Shown: positions 28,372-38,135, counted from the stretch's first letter. The stretch is 64,000 nt of DNA from an uncultured Bacteroidota bacterium (GCA_902622595.1 CACNQM010000002.1:124001-188000), one strand, 5' to 3'. The notes: generated by a model from the letters alone, not told the origin. Translations and numbers: made by a program.

Positions 28372-30642
28372 TTAAGATTTAATTAAATACTGAAATTTTA
28401 AAAACAATTGAGTATTATTTGCCCTGTAATGAGGGGAATTATAATCCAAAAATTCATTTACCATATTTTGGTTACCACCCAGATAAAAAATTGTATCTGC
28501 ATTTGGTCTCCAAGAAATTAATGGTTGAAAAAATAATTCCTCAGAAAAATTGTTGTACTCTGATATAAACCTTACGCCTAAAAAAGGAGTAAATTGATAT
28601 CTTAAATCTAACCTACTAATATACCCATTAAAAAAATATTCATCTGATTGAAGCTTTCTTAATTTTGAATAGTTGATTGACGGTTTTATTGAAAAATTAT
28701 CTGTTAATGTAAAGTCTAATGTTAAATTATAATTCAGCCTTTGGCCTAAATCAGGTATTTCTTCTCTGAAAGCAATATCTTTTCCAAATGAAAAACCAGA
28801 GATAAAGTCAACAAATTTAAACGGTTTAAAATTTAATGTAAACCTGTGATTATCATAGTTTCTAAATTCTTTATCTAAATATGAATTTAAGAAATTATAC
28901 TCATAATTATAGAAAAGTGTGGAATCTAGAACTGAAGCAATTGTAAAATATCCTTCAATTTTACTGTCAGTGTATTTATTTGAATAATCATATTCAAGCT
29001 CATATCTAGATGAAAGTGAAAGTCTTTTTATTAAGTCTTCATTTAAATAATTTGTATAACCTTGGAAAAAAGAAATTCTTTTTAAATTATTTTCAACTAT
29101 AAAACCGAGGTCTGATCTAAATTCAGGAGAAATGTCAAAATACCTAATCCTGGTTGACCAGTTTTCGGTATCTCTTCTTAGAGTTGTATATAGTGCTGAA
29201 CCATTAAATGACTCACCATCTAGATTTACAGTATAATTTGAAAATTTTTCATCTGTATCAATCCATTCAGCGATTGATTCTTTACTTGAATTATAGAATA
29301 ATTCATACTCAAGTTTCCAAAACTTAGAAAAAGTGAAAAGACCATCAGTTCCGATAACATTATTAAAACCTCCTTCATTAAATTTTTTATACAACGAGGT
29401 AAGTCCAATTTCTGCATTTTGATTTATTACATTTTGATATCTAATAATATTATTAAAACTTTTTGAACCAACACCAGAAAATGATTTATATTTAGTTGGA
29501 ACTAGAATTGGTGTGTCCTCATCTATCGCAGTTAAAATCAATATCTTTGATTTGCTTGGTTGAGCAATTAGCTTCGAAGCAAAGACTGGATTATTTATTG
29601 ATCTTGAATAAAATACATCAAGAGAAAAATCCAGCGATCTAATACCTCTATTAAAAAAAGGTCTTTGTTCAGGATAATTTAATGCAGTTGGAGAATTAAC
29701 ATCTATTTGGGTAACATCAGCCTCTACTTGAGAAAAATCTGGATTTAAGGTTGCTTCAAATGAAACGTTTTTAGTAATATCAATGTTTAAACCTAAACCG
29801 TAGTTTAATTCTGGATTCGTGTAATCAAGTTTTTCATTATAATTGTCTCTTGAGCCAATTATATTAGATGATAAATATGGAAGTAAATTAAATGATTTTT
29901 CGATTTCAATATCATTCATAATAATCTCATCGTCAAGCTGACATAGCTTGCAAGCATTATCTCTATCAAGTCTGGATGTATTTGATTCTACATAAACTCC
30001 TTGTCTATTTTTTTCAATATATCGTGTATTAAGTCTAATTTTCCATTTTTGATTTTTTGAATTTGGGAAGGATATTGACGAGAAAGGTATTTTAAATTCA
30101 ACTTCATATCCAAAATCAGTTACTCTTCCGGATGTCTCAAAATCATAATTTGATTCGAGGGACCAACCTCCAGCGCCAGGCCCTTGCTGCACTCCTCTTG
30201 GTTCAATTCTGGAGCCATCTAGTTGGCTCCCAAGAGCATTTGCAACAAGTCCTACCCAATTTCTTGCATCTCCGAAGGTATCAATATGAATACTTACCAT
30301 ATCCTGACTTGATGTATATATTTTGACATCATCTCTGGGGAGTACAGATGTTTTAACCTGATCTCTGTATGCCCTAAAACCAACATATAAAAATTTGTTT
30401 GTGTAAAACATATAACCCAATGTTTTATATTTAGATGGAATATTATATCCTGGTGAGGTTTCATTATTGATATCAAAAACTTTGGAATTTTCAATTTCTT
30501 TGTTAGTTATAACACCATCAATATTTATTTGATTAGAATCTTTCTTATATAAAACATGAGATCTTATTTGTGAGTAAGAATTTAAAAAAGTAGATGTCAA
30601 AAAGACTAGAACAAATAATTCACGATATGATTTTCTATTCAT
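28372..30642 (-). CDS. DUF5916 / CBM9-like secreted protein (tandem paralogue)
   Basis: NPDFSQVEADVTQIDVNSPTALNYPEQRPFFNRGI; near-identical C-terminus to 26097..28328. Confidence 0.88.
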   Translation of the reverse strand: MNRKSYRELFVLVFLTSTFLNSYSQIRSHVLYKKDSNQINIDGVITNKEIENSKVFDINNETSPGYNIPSKYKTLGYMFYTNKFLYVGFRAYRDQVKTSVLPRDDVKIYTSSQDMVSIHIDTFGDARNWVGLVANALGSQLDGSRIEPRGVQQGPGAGGWSLESNYDFETSGRVTDFGYEVEFKIPFSSISFPNSKNQKWKIRLNTRYIEKNRQGVYVESNTSRLDRDNACKLCQLDDEIIMNDIEIEKSFNLLPYLSSNIIGSRDNYNEKLDYTNPELNYGLGLNIDITKNVSFEATLNPDFSQVEADVTQIDVNSPTALNYPEQRPFFNRGIRSLDFSLDVFYSRSINNPVFASKLIAQPSKSKILILTAIDEDTPILVPTKYKSFSGVGSKSFNNIIRYQNVINQNAEIGLTSLYKKFNEGGFNNVIGTDGLFTFSKFWKLEYELFYNSSKESIAEWIDTDEKFSNYTVNLDGESFNGSALYTTLRRDTENWSTRIRYFDISPEFRSDLGFIVENNLKRISFFQGYTNYLNEDLIKRLSLSSRYELEYDYSNKYTDSKIEGYFTIASVLDSTLFYNYEYNFLNSYLDKEFRNYDNHRFTLNFKPFKFVDFISGFSFGKDIAFREEIPDLGQRLNYNLTLDFTLTDNFSIKPSINYSKLRKLQSDEYFFNGYISRLDLRYQFTPFLGVRFISEYNNFSEELFFQPLISWRPNADTIFYLGGNQNMVNEFLDYNSPHYRANNTQLFLKFQYLIKS

Positions 30643-30823
30643 TCAGTTTTTTTTTAAAACCTAAGAAGCTTTTGATTTGATTAGATGATCTTAACCATAT
30701 TGCTAGTGCACACCAAACCGATCCTAAAGGTATCCACCAAAGTACTGCTAAAAGTGCATAATACTCTTTTTTATTTGCCTTTTTAACTTTTTCTTTAAGT
30801 TTTGTGTAACTGAGGTTTTTCAT
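30635..30823 (-). CDS. Small membrane protein (62 aa)
   Basis: Basic N-terminus then YYALLAVLWWIPLGSVWCALAIWL hydrophobic stretch; overlaps the downstream DUF5916 gene by 8 bp. Confidence 0.6.
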   Translation of the reverse strand: MKNLSYTKLKEKVKKANKKEYYALLAVLWWIPLGSVWCALAIWLRSSNQIKSFLGFKKKLNE

Positions 30824-30838
30824 TGAAAATTAATAAGG

Positions 30839-31513
30839 CTAATTAAAACTATATTTAATAGAAATAATATTTGCAGAGGAATTTGAACTATACTTCTCTA
30901 CATACTTTTGATAAAGATAACGTAATGTTATACTCTGAGATTTGTTTGTATTAATTTTCTTTCTAATGCCATATCTATATACCTTTTGATCATTACCTTT
31001 TATTTCATCAAAATATTCAAAATAAATTTTTGGATTATTAGTCCAATCTATCATCTTTAATTCAATTAATGGTCTAATACGAATCCTTTTCTTAAATCTA
31101 TTCTCTCTATCCAATGAAAAACGATTTTGGTAGGCAACTCTTAGTTCAAAATTTAATTTATTAGAATTGAATTTTTTGTCAATTCCAAATCTATATCGCA
31201 ACATATTTTCAAAACCTTGAATTCCTCCGAAATTATCATTTCTACTATAGTATCTTAATTGGCCTAATAATTTTAAATCATTTATTGGTTCATAAGATAT
31301 TTCTGACTCAGTAATGTATGTATCAACCACGTTAAGGTCTTCTTTTAATCTAAAATGTTGGCTTAAATCTATTTTCAAACTTTCATCTATCTCAAAACCA
31401 TACTCAACAGAGGACCACCCCTTTAATTCACTAGATTGAGCAAAACAAAAGTTGCTTAGTAGAATAATAAAAAAAAATATATAAAATTGGTTTAATACTT
31501 TAATAATACACAT
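30839..31513 (-). CDS. DUF2490-like outer-membrane protein
   Basis: SELKGWSSVEYGFEIDESLKIDLSQHFRLKEDLNVVDTYITESEISYEP...LRYRFGIDKKF...IRIRPLIEL. Confidence 0.72.
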   Translation of the reverse strand: MCIIKVLNQFYIFFFIILLSNFCFAQSSELKGWSSVEYGFEIDESLKIDLSQHFRLKEDLNVVDTYITESEISYEPINDLKLLGQLRYYSRNDNFGGIQGFENMLRYRFGIDKKFNSNKLNFELRVAYQNRFSLDRENRFKKRIRIRPLIELKMIDWTNNPKIYFEYFDEIKGNDQKVYRYGIRKKINTNKSQSITLRYLYQKYVEKYSSNSSANIISIKYSFN

Positions 31514-32096
31514 GTACAGTAATAGTATTTAAATTTTTGTCAATTCTAAATATTTTAAATGTTTTGACATTAATATTTAGATTTTTTTCTTGCTTTTTAA
31601 TTTCATCATCAATTACCTTTTTAAAGTCTCCATCTGTGTACCCAATCTGCAAGACTATTCTTCTATTTATATCTTCTGCTAATGGATGAACTTTATTGTA
31701 TGAAAATTTCATTAGAACAAATTCTCCAAATATTATAAATAATATAACCGTTATGTTTATAATGATTAATTCACTAACAGACAGGAAGTCGCCTGATAAA
31801 GCATTGATTACTGCCATTCCGATGGTTATAAATAAATAGGTCATTTCCTCTGTTTGAAGTGGTTGTGTTCTGTACCTTATTATTCCAAATATTGCAAACA
31901 AACCTAAGGCCATTCCAAGGTTAAGATCAAAATTCTTTAGAGTAAAACATAAAAAGAATACTATCAAACTAATCATCAAAAATGAAAAAGAAAAACGCCT
32001 TAAAACCATTAGTTTTGAAATTATTAGAATCATTGAAGTAATAAAGCCAGTATTTACAGAAAACCTGACTAAAGCTGTGTTCCAATCAAATTCCAT
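31500..32096 (-). CDS. DUF4956 membrane protein
   Basis: LGMALGLFAIFGIIRYRTQPLQTEEMTYLFITIGMAVINALSG is a DUF4956 signature; start trimmed to MEFDWNTAL. Confidence 0.82.
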   Translation of the reverse strand: MEFDWNTALVRFSVNTGFITSMILIISKLMVLRRFSFSFLMISLIVFFLCFTLKNFDLNLGMALGLFAIFGIIRYRTQPLQTEEMTYLFITIGMAVINALSGDFLSVSELIIINITVILFIIFGEFVLMKFSYNKVHPLAEDINRRIVLQIGYTDGDFKKVIDDEIKKQEKNLNINVKTFKIFRIDKNLNTITVHVYY

Positions 32097-32203
32097 TACA
32101 AATAGAGATATCATATTTTATTAGTTTGTAGGATAGTTATTTAAATATATGCTAATCTAAAAATTAATCAAAATAGTTTAGTAATTAGCAGAATAATAAA
32201 TTT

Positions 32204-33463
32204 CTATACTAATGACAATTCTTTAACTGCCTCAACAAAAATGTCGAGCTCTTTTGTAGTAGTAAAAATATTTGGACTAATTCTGCAGCCTTTTACATTT
32301 GCGTAATCTATAGCAACAGTAAAAATTTTGTACTTCTGGAATAGTAAATCTTCCATTTTTGATGGGCTAATGTTTGTAAGCCCAACATTCCCAATTCCAC
32401 AACTTCTATTAATATCTAAGGGAGTATTAACAATTACATTCTTGACATTTCTTAATTTATCAGACCAATATCTTTGAAGAAATCTCATTCTCTTTTCCTT
32501 TCTTTCCATTCCAATCCATTTTAAATAATCAATTGAATTTGAAATAGCAAGGTCGGTATGGACAGGATGAGTTCCTATGTGATTTAATCTTTTTATATCT
32601 GACTTATTAGTATTCCCATTCGCCAGGAGAGGCCAAATTTTGTGAGTTTTATTTTTATTTACATAAAGTAAACCTGCTCCAAGTGGAGTAGCTAACCATT
32701 TGTGCAAACTTGATCCATAATAATCACAATTAAAATCATCAATTGAAAAGTCAAAATGTCCAACACAATGAGCTCCATCAACCATTACCTCAACCCCATA
32801 GTTGTGCGCCATCTCACATATTTTTTTTATAGGGAGAATTTGACCTGTAATATTTATCATATGACAGACCATGATTAGCTTTGTCTTACTTGTAATTTGA
32901 CTTTCATAAAGGGATACTATTTCTTCATCATTTTTTGGATGATTAGGTACAGAAATTACTTTGTTAACAACCCCATATCTATTTGATATTTGTTCAAACA
33001 TTTCTTTCATTGTTCCGTAATCTTGTTTAGCATATATTGCCTCGTCACCTTTTTTCCATGGGAAACCTGAAATAACTAGATCTAAGGATTCGGTTGCATT
33101 TCTAGTAATAGCAATTTGATCTGGCGAAGAACCAACTAGATTTGCAAGCTCATTAGTAACTCTATCTTTATTTTTATTTAAATCTTTTCGCATGTAAAAC
33201 GATCCCTCAATATTTACGTGCTTAACATGATTTATAAAATGTTCTAATATTGGATTTGGAATTATATTATAATAACCACTTTCAAGATTTATATATTCTT
33301 CCTTAAGAGTATAATGAGATCTTACAGTTTTCCATAATTTATCTTCATTATTTATAAATTGAAGTGTTTTTGATATAGGCTTAAAATCAGTTAATTCATT
33401 AGCAAAAATCAAAGGGGAAAATGATAAGGCGCCTAATGATTTTATAAATCTTCTTTTATCCAT
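32204..33463 (-). CDS. Aminotransferase class V-fold PLP enzyme (isopenicillin-N-epimerase-like) with export signal
   Basis: MDKRRFIKSLGALSFSPLIFANE leader; ITRNATESLDLVISGF; VMVDGAHCVGHFDFSIDDFNCDYYGSSLHKWLATPLGAGLLYV. Confidence 0.88.
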   Translation of the reverse strand: MDKRRFIKSLGALSFSPLIFANELTDFKPISKTLQFINNEDKLWKTVRSHYTLKEEYINLESGYYNIIPNPILEHFINHVKHVNIEGSFYMRKDLNKNKDRVTNELANLVGSSPDQIAITRNATESLDLVISGFPWKKGDEAIYAKQDYGTMKEMFEQISNRYGVVNKVISVPNHPKNDEEIVSLYESQITSKTKLIMVCHMINITGQILPIKKICEMAHNYGVEVMVDGAHCVGHFDFSIDDFNCDYYGSSLHKWLATPLGAGLLYVNKNKTHKIWPLLANGNTNKSDIKRLNHIGTHPVHTDLAISNSIDYLKWIGMERKEKRMRFLQRYWSDKLRNVKNVIVNTPLDINRSCGIGNVGLTNISPSKMEDLLFQKYKIFTVAIDYANVKGCRISPNIFTTTKELDIFVEAVKELSLV

Positions 33464-33495
33464 TTAATTAGTAATTTTAATTCAATTTAATAAAA

Positions 33496-33711
33496 ATGTT
33501 TAAGCATCTAGGTTTTTATTTATTGATTTTCACATTCTTAAATGGATGTTCAAAATCAGAAAACCAAACATGTAAGTCTGAGAAAAAACTAATTGCATGT
33601 ACTAAAGAATACATGCCAGTGTGCGGTTGTGATAATACTTCATATTCCAATAAATGTGTAGCTCAATCCGAAGGAGTAAATACTTGGAGTATTGGTATCT
33701 GTAATGATTAA
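33496..33711 (+). CDS. Kazal-type inhibitor-like lipoprotein
   Basis: TFLNGCSKS lipobox; CTKEYMPVCGCDNTSYSNKCVAQSEGVNTWSIGIC. Confidence 0.85.
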   Translation: MFKHLGFYLLIFTFLNGCSKSENQTCKSEKKLIACTKEYMPVCGCDNTSYSNKCVAQSEGVNTWSIGICND

Positions 33712-33726
33712 TTTTTCCATACATTT

Positions 33727-35130
33727 ATGTTAAAACCTAATACTTTGAGATTAGAAAATTACACTGATGATTTCTTTGAAGTAAACTCTATAAATGGATT
33801 CCTTCCAAAGAAAAGCCCACTATTAAAACTTCCCGAAAGATATCAAGATCTTCAAAAGCTCATTGATGAAATGCCAATTAAAAAAAAAGATGGAAGCGAT
33901 GGATTGCTTTCAAAAAAAGGAGCCATTGAGCAGGGTGTTGAAAGCTTATCTAACTTGAAGGATCTTGTTAATAAAGAAAAAGATGTTTTTATTATTCAAG
34001 CTTTATTTAGAGCATACGCCTTTCTAACAAGCGCTTATCTTTTAGCTCCATCTCACTTTAATTATCTTCAAACAAAAAAATATGGAAAAGCCCATAAAGT
34101 TTTACCTGCTCAAATTGCTGAACCATTTGTAATTGTTAGCGAAAAACTTGACGTCTATCCATTTTTAGATTACCACTATGCATATTCTCTGGGTAATTAT
34201 ATAAAAATAGATGATTCTAAAGGCTTTGAATGGGAGAATCTTGCTATGGCTGCAAAGTTTTCTGGTATGGATGACGAAAGAGGTTTTATAATGCTTCATG
34301 TTGATATTAATCAATACTCTCCTGATTTAGTTGGTAGCATATTTGATTTTCTTGAGTCAGATGAGGATAAAAGCATAAATAATTCTCTTAAAAAATGTCT
34401 ATACGCTATGAGGAAAATTAATGAAAGAAGACAGATAATGTGGCAAGCATCCAGATGGAAACATTATAATGACTTTAGGGTATTTATAATGGGGATTAAA
34501 GGTAATGATGAAATTTTTGGTGATGGCGTAATATATGAGGGAGTTTCTGATAAACCTGTTCAGTATAGAGGACAGACAGGTGCTCAAGATAATATAATAC
34601 CAACTGCCGACATCTTCACCGGTGTCATTGATTACTATCCATCTAACGATCTTACAAAATATCTATTAGATCTAAGAACTTATAGACCAAAATGTATTCA
34701 AAATTTTTTGGAAGATATTAAAAATGAGATGGGAAATAATAGACTATTTCATAATTTGAAAGAATCAAATAATGAGGAAGGGCTTTGTCTACTTATCCAA
34801 ATTCTTGATGAAATTTATTATTTCCGAAATGGTCACTGGCAATTTGTTCAAAAATACATAATGGCTAACACAAAATATGCAAAAGCAACTGGTGGTACTC
34901 CAATAATTTCCTGGATTCCAAATCAGATTACCGCTGTACTAAATTATATGGATGATGTAATAAATTTAATTCCACATAACTCTAATTTCATTGATAGAAA
35001 CGAATTCAATGACAAGCTTTCCAGGAAACGAGAGTTACTGAGTAAACAGTTAAAATTACTTCGTGGCAATGATTATAATGCTGAAGAAGTTTTTTCACTT
35101 AATAAAAAAATGAGTCTTAACGATGATTAG
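33727..35130 (+). CDS. Indoleamine 2,3-dioxygenase-like heme protein
   Basis: NGFLPKKSPLLKLPERYQDLQKLIDEMP; VIYEGVSDKPVQYRGQTGAQDNIIPTADIFTGV; HWQFVQKYIMANTKYAKATGGTPIISWIPNQ. Confidence 0.75.
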   Translation: MLKPNTLRLENYTDDFFEVNSINGFLPKKSPLLKLPERYQDLQKLIDEMPIKKKDGSDGLLSKKGAIEQGVESLSNLKDLVNKEKDVFIIQALFRAYAFLTSAYLLAPSHFNYLQTKKYGKAHKVLPAQIAEPFVIVSEKLDVYPFLDYHYAYSLGNYIKIDDSKGFEWENLAMAAKFSGMDDERGFIMLHVDINQYSPDLVGSIFDFLESDEDKSINNSLKKCLYAMRKINERRQIMWQASRWKHYNDFRVFIMGIKGNDEIFGDGVIYEGVSDKPVQYRGQTGAQDNIIPTADIFTGVIDYYPSNDLTKYLLDLRTYRPKCIQNFLEDIKNEMGNNRLFHNLKESNNEEGLCLLIQILDEIYYFRNGHWQFVQKYIMANTKYAKATGGTPIISWIPNQITAVLNYMDDVINLIPHNSNFIDRNEFNDKLSRKRELLSKQLKLLRGNDYNAEEVFSLNKKMSLNDD

Positions 35131-35590
35131 AATATTAAAAATATTTTTTTTTATTTTTTCAGTTTTGCATTTTTATAATGTTCAATCTCAGTATAATATT
35201 GAAGACAATTTAATTGGCAAGTGGGAATTTAAAATTGACATAAAAGATGTAATCAAAAATTCAGATGAGTTAACTGGTTTTGAAAAATTAGCTGCTAGAA
35301 CTTTTTCAGGAGCTATCGAAAAGGCTCTTGATAAGACAAAAATATTGTTTGATTTCAAGAAAGATCAAACTGCTGCAATAATTGTTATTACTGGTGAAAG
35401 AACCGAAAGCAGAGTAGTGTTTAGTTGGTTAATAGATGGAGAAGGTCATTTAATTTTAGATGAGATATCTGATCAATCTGAGGTTAGGTTAGGTGATACT
35501 GCTTATTGGAAGTTCAGTGATGATAAATTGATTCCTTACAACTCTAAGGCAAAAATTAATGAAGGAATAGTATTAAAAAAAGTGAAATAA
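35123..35590 (+). CDS. Secreted hypothetical protein, possibly lipocalin-like
   Basis: Signal peptide; NLIGKWEFKIDIKDV...; translationally overlaps the upstream gene. Confidence 0.6.
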   Translation: MIRILKIFFFIFSVLHFYNVQSQYNIEDNLIGKWEFKIDIKDVIKNSDELTGFEKLAARTFSGAIEKALDKTKILFDFKKDQTAAIIVITGERTESRVVFSWLIDGEGHLILDEISDQSEVRLGDTAYWKFSDDKLIPYNSKAKINEGIVLKKVK

Positions 35591-35636
35591 AGATTAATTT
35601 TCTTACATTTCAATCTCTAATCGAAATATAATAAAC

Positions 35637-36077
35637 ATGAAAACTAAAATTTCAGTTCTTGCTTTTTTATTGTTTTTTTCATCTTGTAGTATATTTAAAA
35701 CTTCTCAAACTATAAATGAAAAAAACACTGATGAAACATCAACAAATGTTAAAGTTGATTCAGATAATACATTTAATAAATTTTTAGGAGATTACGCCAT
35801 TGAGATTTTGGGTATTCCTTCAGGAGAGGATGGTTCACTAACAATGAAAGTTTCAGCTGAAAATGATATCCTCAAAGCTGAGCTTATTGGAGATTCTGTC
35901 GAGGCATCTAGTTTTTTTAAATTTCAGACTGTTGAAGTTGAGGATGATATTCTCTTTATAGAGGTCTTTGTTCCTGAGTATAGTGTTACAGGTTTTTTTG
36001 AGCTATATGTAGAAGGGAATGAAGTAGCAGGTTATGCTTTTGACATGTTTGAAATAATTGGAACAAAAACAGATTAA
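35637..36077 (+). CDS. Hypothetical lipoprotein
   Basis: LLFFSSCSIFK lipobox; FNKFLGDYAIEILGIPSGEDGSLTMKVS. Confidence 0.65.
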   Translation: MKTKISVLAFLLFFSSCSIFKTSQTINEKNTDETSTNVKVDSDNTFNKFLGDYAIEILGIPSGEDGSLTMKVSAENDILKAELIGDSVEASSFFKFQTVEVEDDILFIEVFVPEYSVTGFFELYVEGNEVAGYAFDMFEIIGTKTD

Positions 36078-36446
36078 CTATTGTGAGACTTCATACTCAA
36101 ATTCCCAAAGAGGATTTTCAAGTTTGTTGATTATATAGTTTAAGGTAAGTTCTTCCCCCATTAAAATATTCTTGTTAGAAATTATTCTTATATGCTTTAT
36201 ATTTCCTATTGATTCATGCTTGTTAGCAACTACTGCTTTACAGTTTGGCATTTCATGATGATTAATAAATGCTCCTAATGGAAGTCTTATATAATTATCT
36301 GGAAATCTTTCATCATAAATATGAGATATCCCAAGGTCAGTGTTTGCAGGAATATTCTGGGTAGCAAATACACCAAGTCCTTCAATTTTACTATCCTTTA
36401 CTGTAATAGAATCAGGCAAGGGCCTCCACTCTTTTCTTTCTTTCAT
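36078..36446 (-). CDS. SET domain-containing protein
   Basis: VKDSKIEGLGVFATQNIPANTDLG; GAFINHHEMPNCKAV; LMGEELTLNYIINK. Confidence 0.87.
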   Translation of the reverse strand: MKERKEWRPLPDSITVKDSKIEGLGVFATQNIPANTDLGISHIYDERFPDNYIRLPLGAFINHHEMPNCKAVVANKHESIGNIKHIRIISNKNILMGEELTLNYIINKLENPLWEFEYEVSQ

Positions 36447-36495
36447 AAGTTCAATTTATGAATAATTATTTATTTGATTTACACACTAACTTTTT

Positions 36496-37164
36496 TCAAT
36501 TGCAATCAATCTCATATTCACTCCAAGATTTGTTGGGTGAAATATTTGGGAAATAATAGCATTTTTTTGATTCATCAGGAAAATTTACATATTTGTAAAA
36601 AGCTGATGGTACATGTGCTCCAGTATCAAGGATAATGTGATTAGAATTAAACTCTAAATATATTTCAACCCCTATATCTCCATATTCGTCTGCCCATTTT
36701 CTTACTTGCTCTTCTAAGGCAACCCATGCTCCCCTATTAAGATCATCATATTGCAAAGCAACATTTAAATAAGTAAATGTTGAGTATAAATTCTCATATG
36801 AATCGTTGAATGATCCTGCTGGAGCCATATGACCCCTGTCCCATCTATTTGAATAATAATCATTGTCATCTGATGTATAGATAGAGTCAACGGTATAAAA
36901 GTTCATTCCATCTCTATCTGCATTTTTGACAATATCTTTAACAGTGTATTTAACCCAGTTTGGTTGTTCAAAAATTTCATTATATGAAATCTCAAAAATA
37001 TTTGTTGTTACCAAAATTGAATCAATTTTATTCCTATCTAATTGTTTAGATATTTGGGATTGATTAAATTCTTGTTCATCAATGAATACATCATCATTTT
37101 GTTTATTTTCTTCTTTTTGACATGAGCCAATGATGATCAAAAAAAACAAGAAATACTTATGCAT
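36496..37164 (-). CDS. DNA/RNA non-specific endonuclease lipoprotein
   Basis: IIGSCQK lipobox; SNRWDRGHMAPAGSFN (DRGH catalytic motif); FTYLNVALQYDDLNRGAWVALEEQVRKW. Confidence 0.9.
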   Translation of the reverse strand: MHKYFLFFLIIIGSCQKEENKQNDDVFIDEQEFNQSQISKQLDRNKIDSILVTTNIFEISYNEIFEQPNWVKYTVKDIVKNADRDGMNFYTVDSIYTSDDNDYYSNRWDRGHMAPAGSFNDSYENLYSTFTYLNVALQYDDLNRGAWVALEEQVRKWADEYGDIGVEIYLEFNSNHIILDTGAHVPSAFYKYVNFPDESKKCYYFPNISPNKSWSEYEIDCN

Positions 37165-37166
37165 TA

Positions 37167-38027
37167 TTATTTCTTTAATTTTCTCATTAAACCCTCTTGA
37201 GCAACCGAAGCAATCATAGTACCATCTTCTTTAAATATACTTCCCCTTGCGAACCCTCTGGAATTGGAGGCACTTGGACTTTCCATATCATACAAAAGCC
37301 AATCATTAATAGAGAAGTCCCTGTGAAACCATAAAGCATGATCAAGACTAGCATAATAAGCTCTAGTCTTTGCAATCTCATTTCTGTGAGGAAGAGATGC
37401 AGTTGCAAGGAGTTGATAGTCACTAACAAATGCTAATAATTGATGGTGAAATTGTAACGGCATATCTATCTCATCTTTTAACCTAAACCAACAATGATTA
37501 ATAGGGAGTGCATTTTCTTTTCTTAAAAAAATGTTTGTTCCCACAGGTTTAAAGTCAAACACTTTTGGGTGAGCAGCTAAAAATATTTGATACCTTTCAG
37601 CGAGTTCCTCTTTAAACTTTTCAGCCTGCTCAAAATCTGTCAATAGTAAATCCGGACTTAAGACATTTGGCATTTGAATTTGGTGATCAAAACCTTCTTC
37701 ATCTTTTTGAAAAGAAGCAGCCATATTAAAAATTGCCCTTCCCTTCTGAAATGCTACAACTCTTCGTGTTGTAAAACTTCCACCGTTTCTAATATTATCA
37801 ACTTCATAAATAACTGGTTCATTTAAATCACCGGGTAAAATAAAATATGCATGCATTGAATGAGCTATTCTATTTTCAGGTACAGTCTGGTATGCTGCAT
37901 GTAGTGACTGACTTAAAACTTGCCCACCAAATATTCTACCCCAGACAGTTTTATAATTTTGACCCTCAAATTTATTGTCCTCAAGTTTTTTGAGAGTAAC
38001 TATTGAAATTAATTCATCTATATCCAT
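37167..38027 (-). CDS. tesB: Acyl-CoA thioesterase II
   Basis: FEGQNYKTVWGRIFGGQVLSQSLHAAYQTVPENRIAHSMHAYFILPGD; SLDHALWFHRDFSINDWLLYDMESPSASNSRGFARG. Confidence 0.92.
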   Translation of the reverse strand: MDIDELISIVTLKKLEDNKFEGQNYKTVWGRIFGGQVLSQSLHAAYQTVPENRIAHSMHAYFILPGDLNEPVIYEVDNIRNGGSFTTRRVVAFQKGRAIFNMAASFQKDEEGFDHQIQMPNVLSPDLLLTDFEQAEKFKEELAERYQIFLAAHPKVFDFKPVGTNIFLRKENALPINHCWFRLKDEIDMPLQFHHQLLAFVSDYQLLATASLPHRNEIAKTRAYYASLDHALWFHRDFSINDWLLYDMESPSASNSRGFARGSIFKEDGTMIASVAQEGLMRKLKK

Positions 38028-38097
38028 AAAATTTGTAAAAACATTTGTAAACCCTTAAAAATAGTGGCCTAATAGAACAAAGTTAGCAAAGATTGAT

Positions 38098-38105
38098 TAT
38101 CTTTG
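38098..38105 (+). promoter_or_regulatory. Candidate Bacteroidetes -7 box (TAnnTTTG) upstream of M16 operon
   Basis: tatctttg about 30 nt before the ATG at 38136; no convincing -33 TTG at canonical spacing. Confidence 0.35.
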
Positions 38106-38135
38106 CGAACCTATAACATAAATTAATTTATTAAA

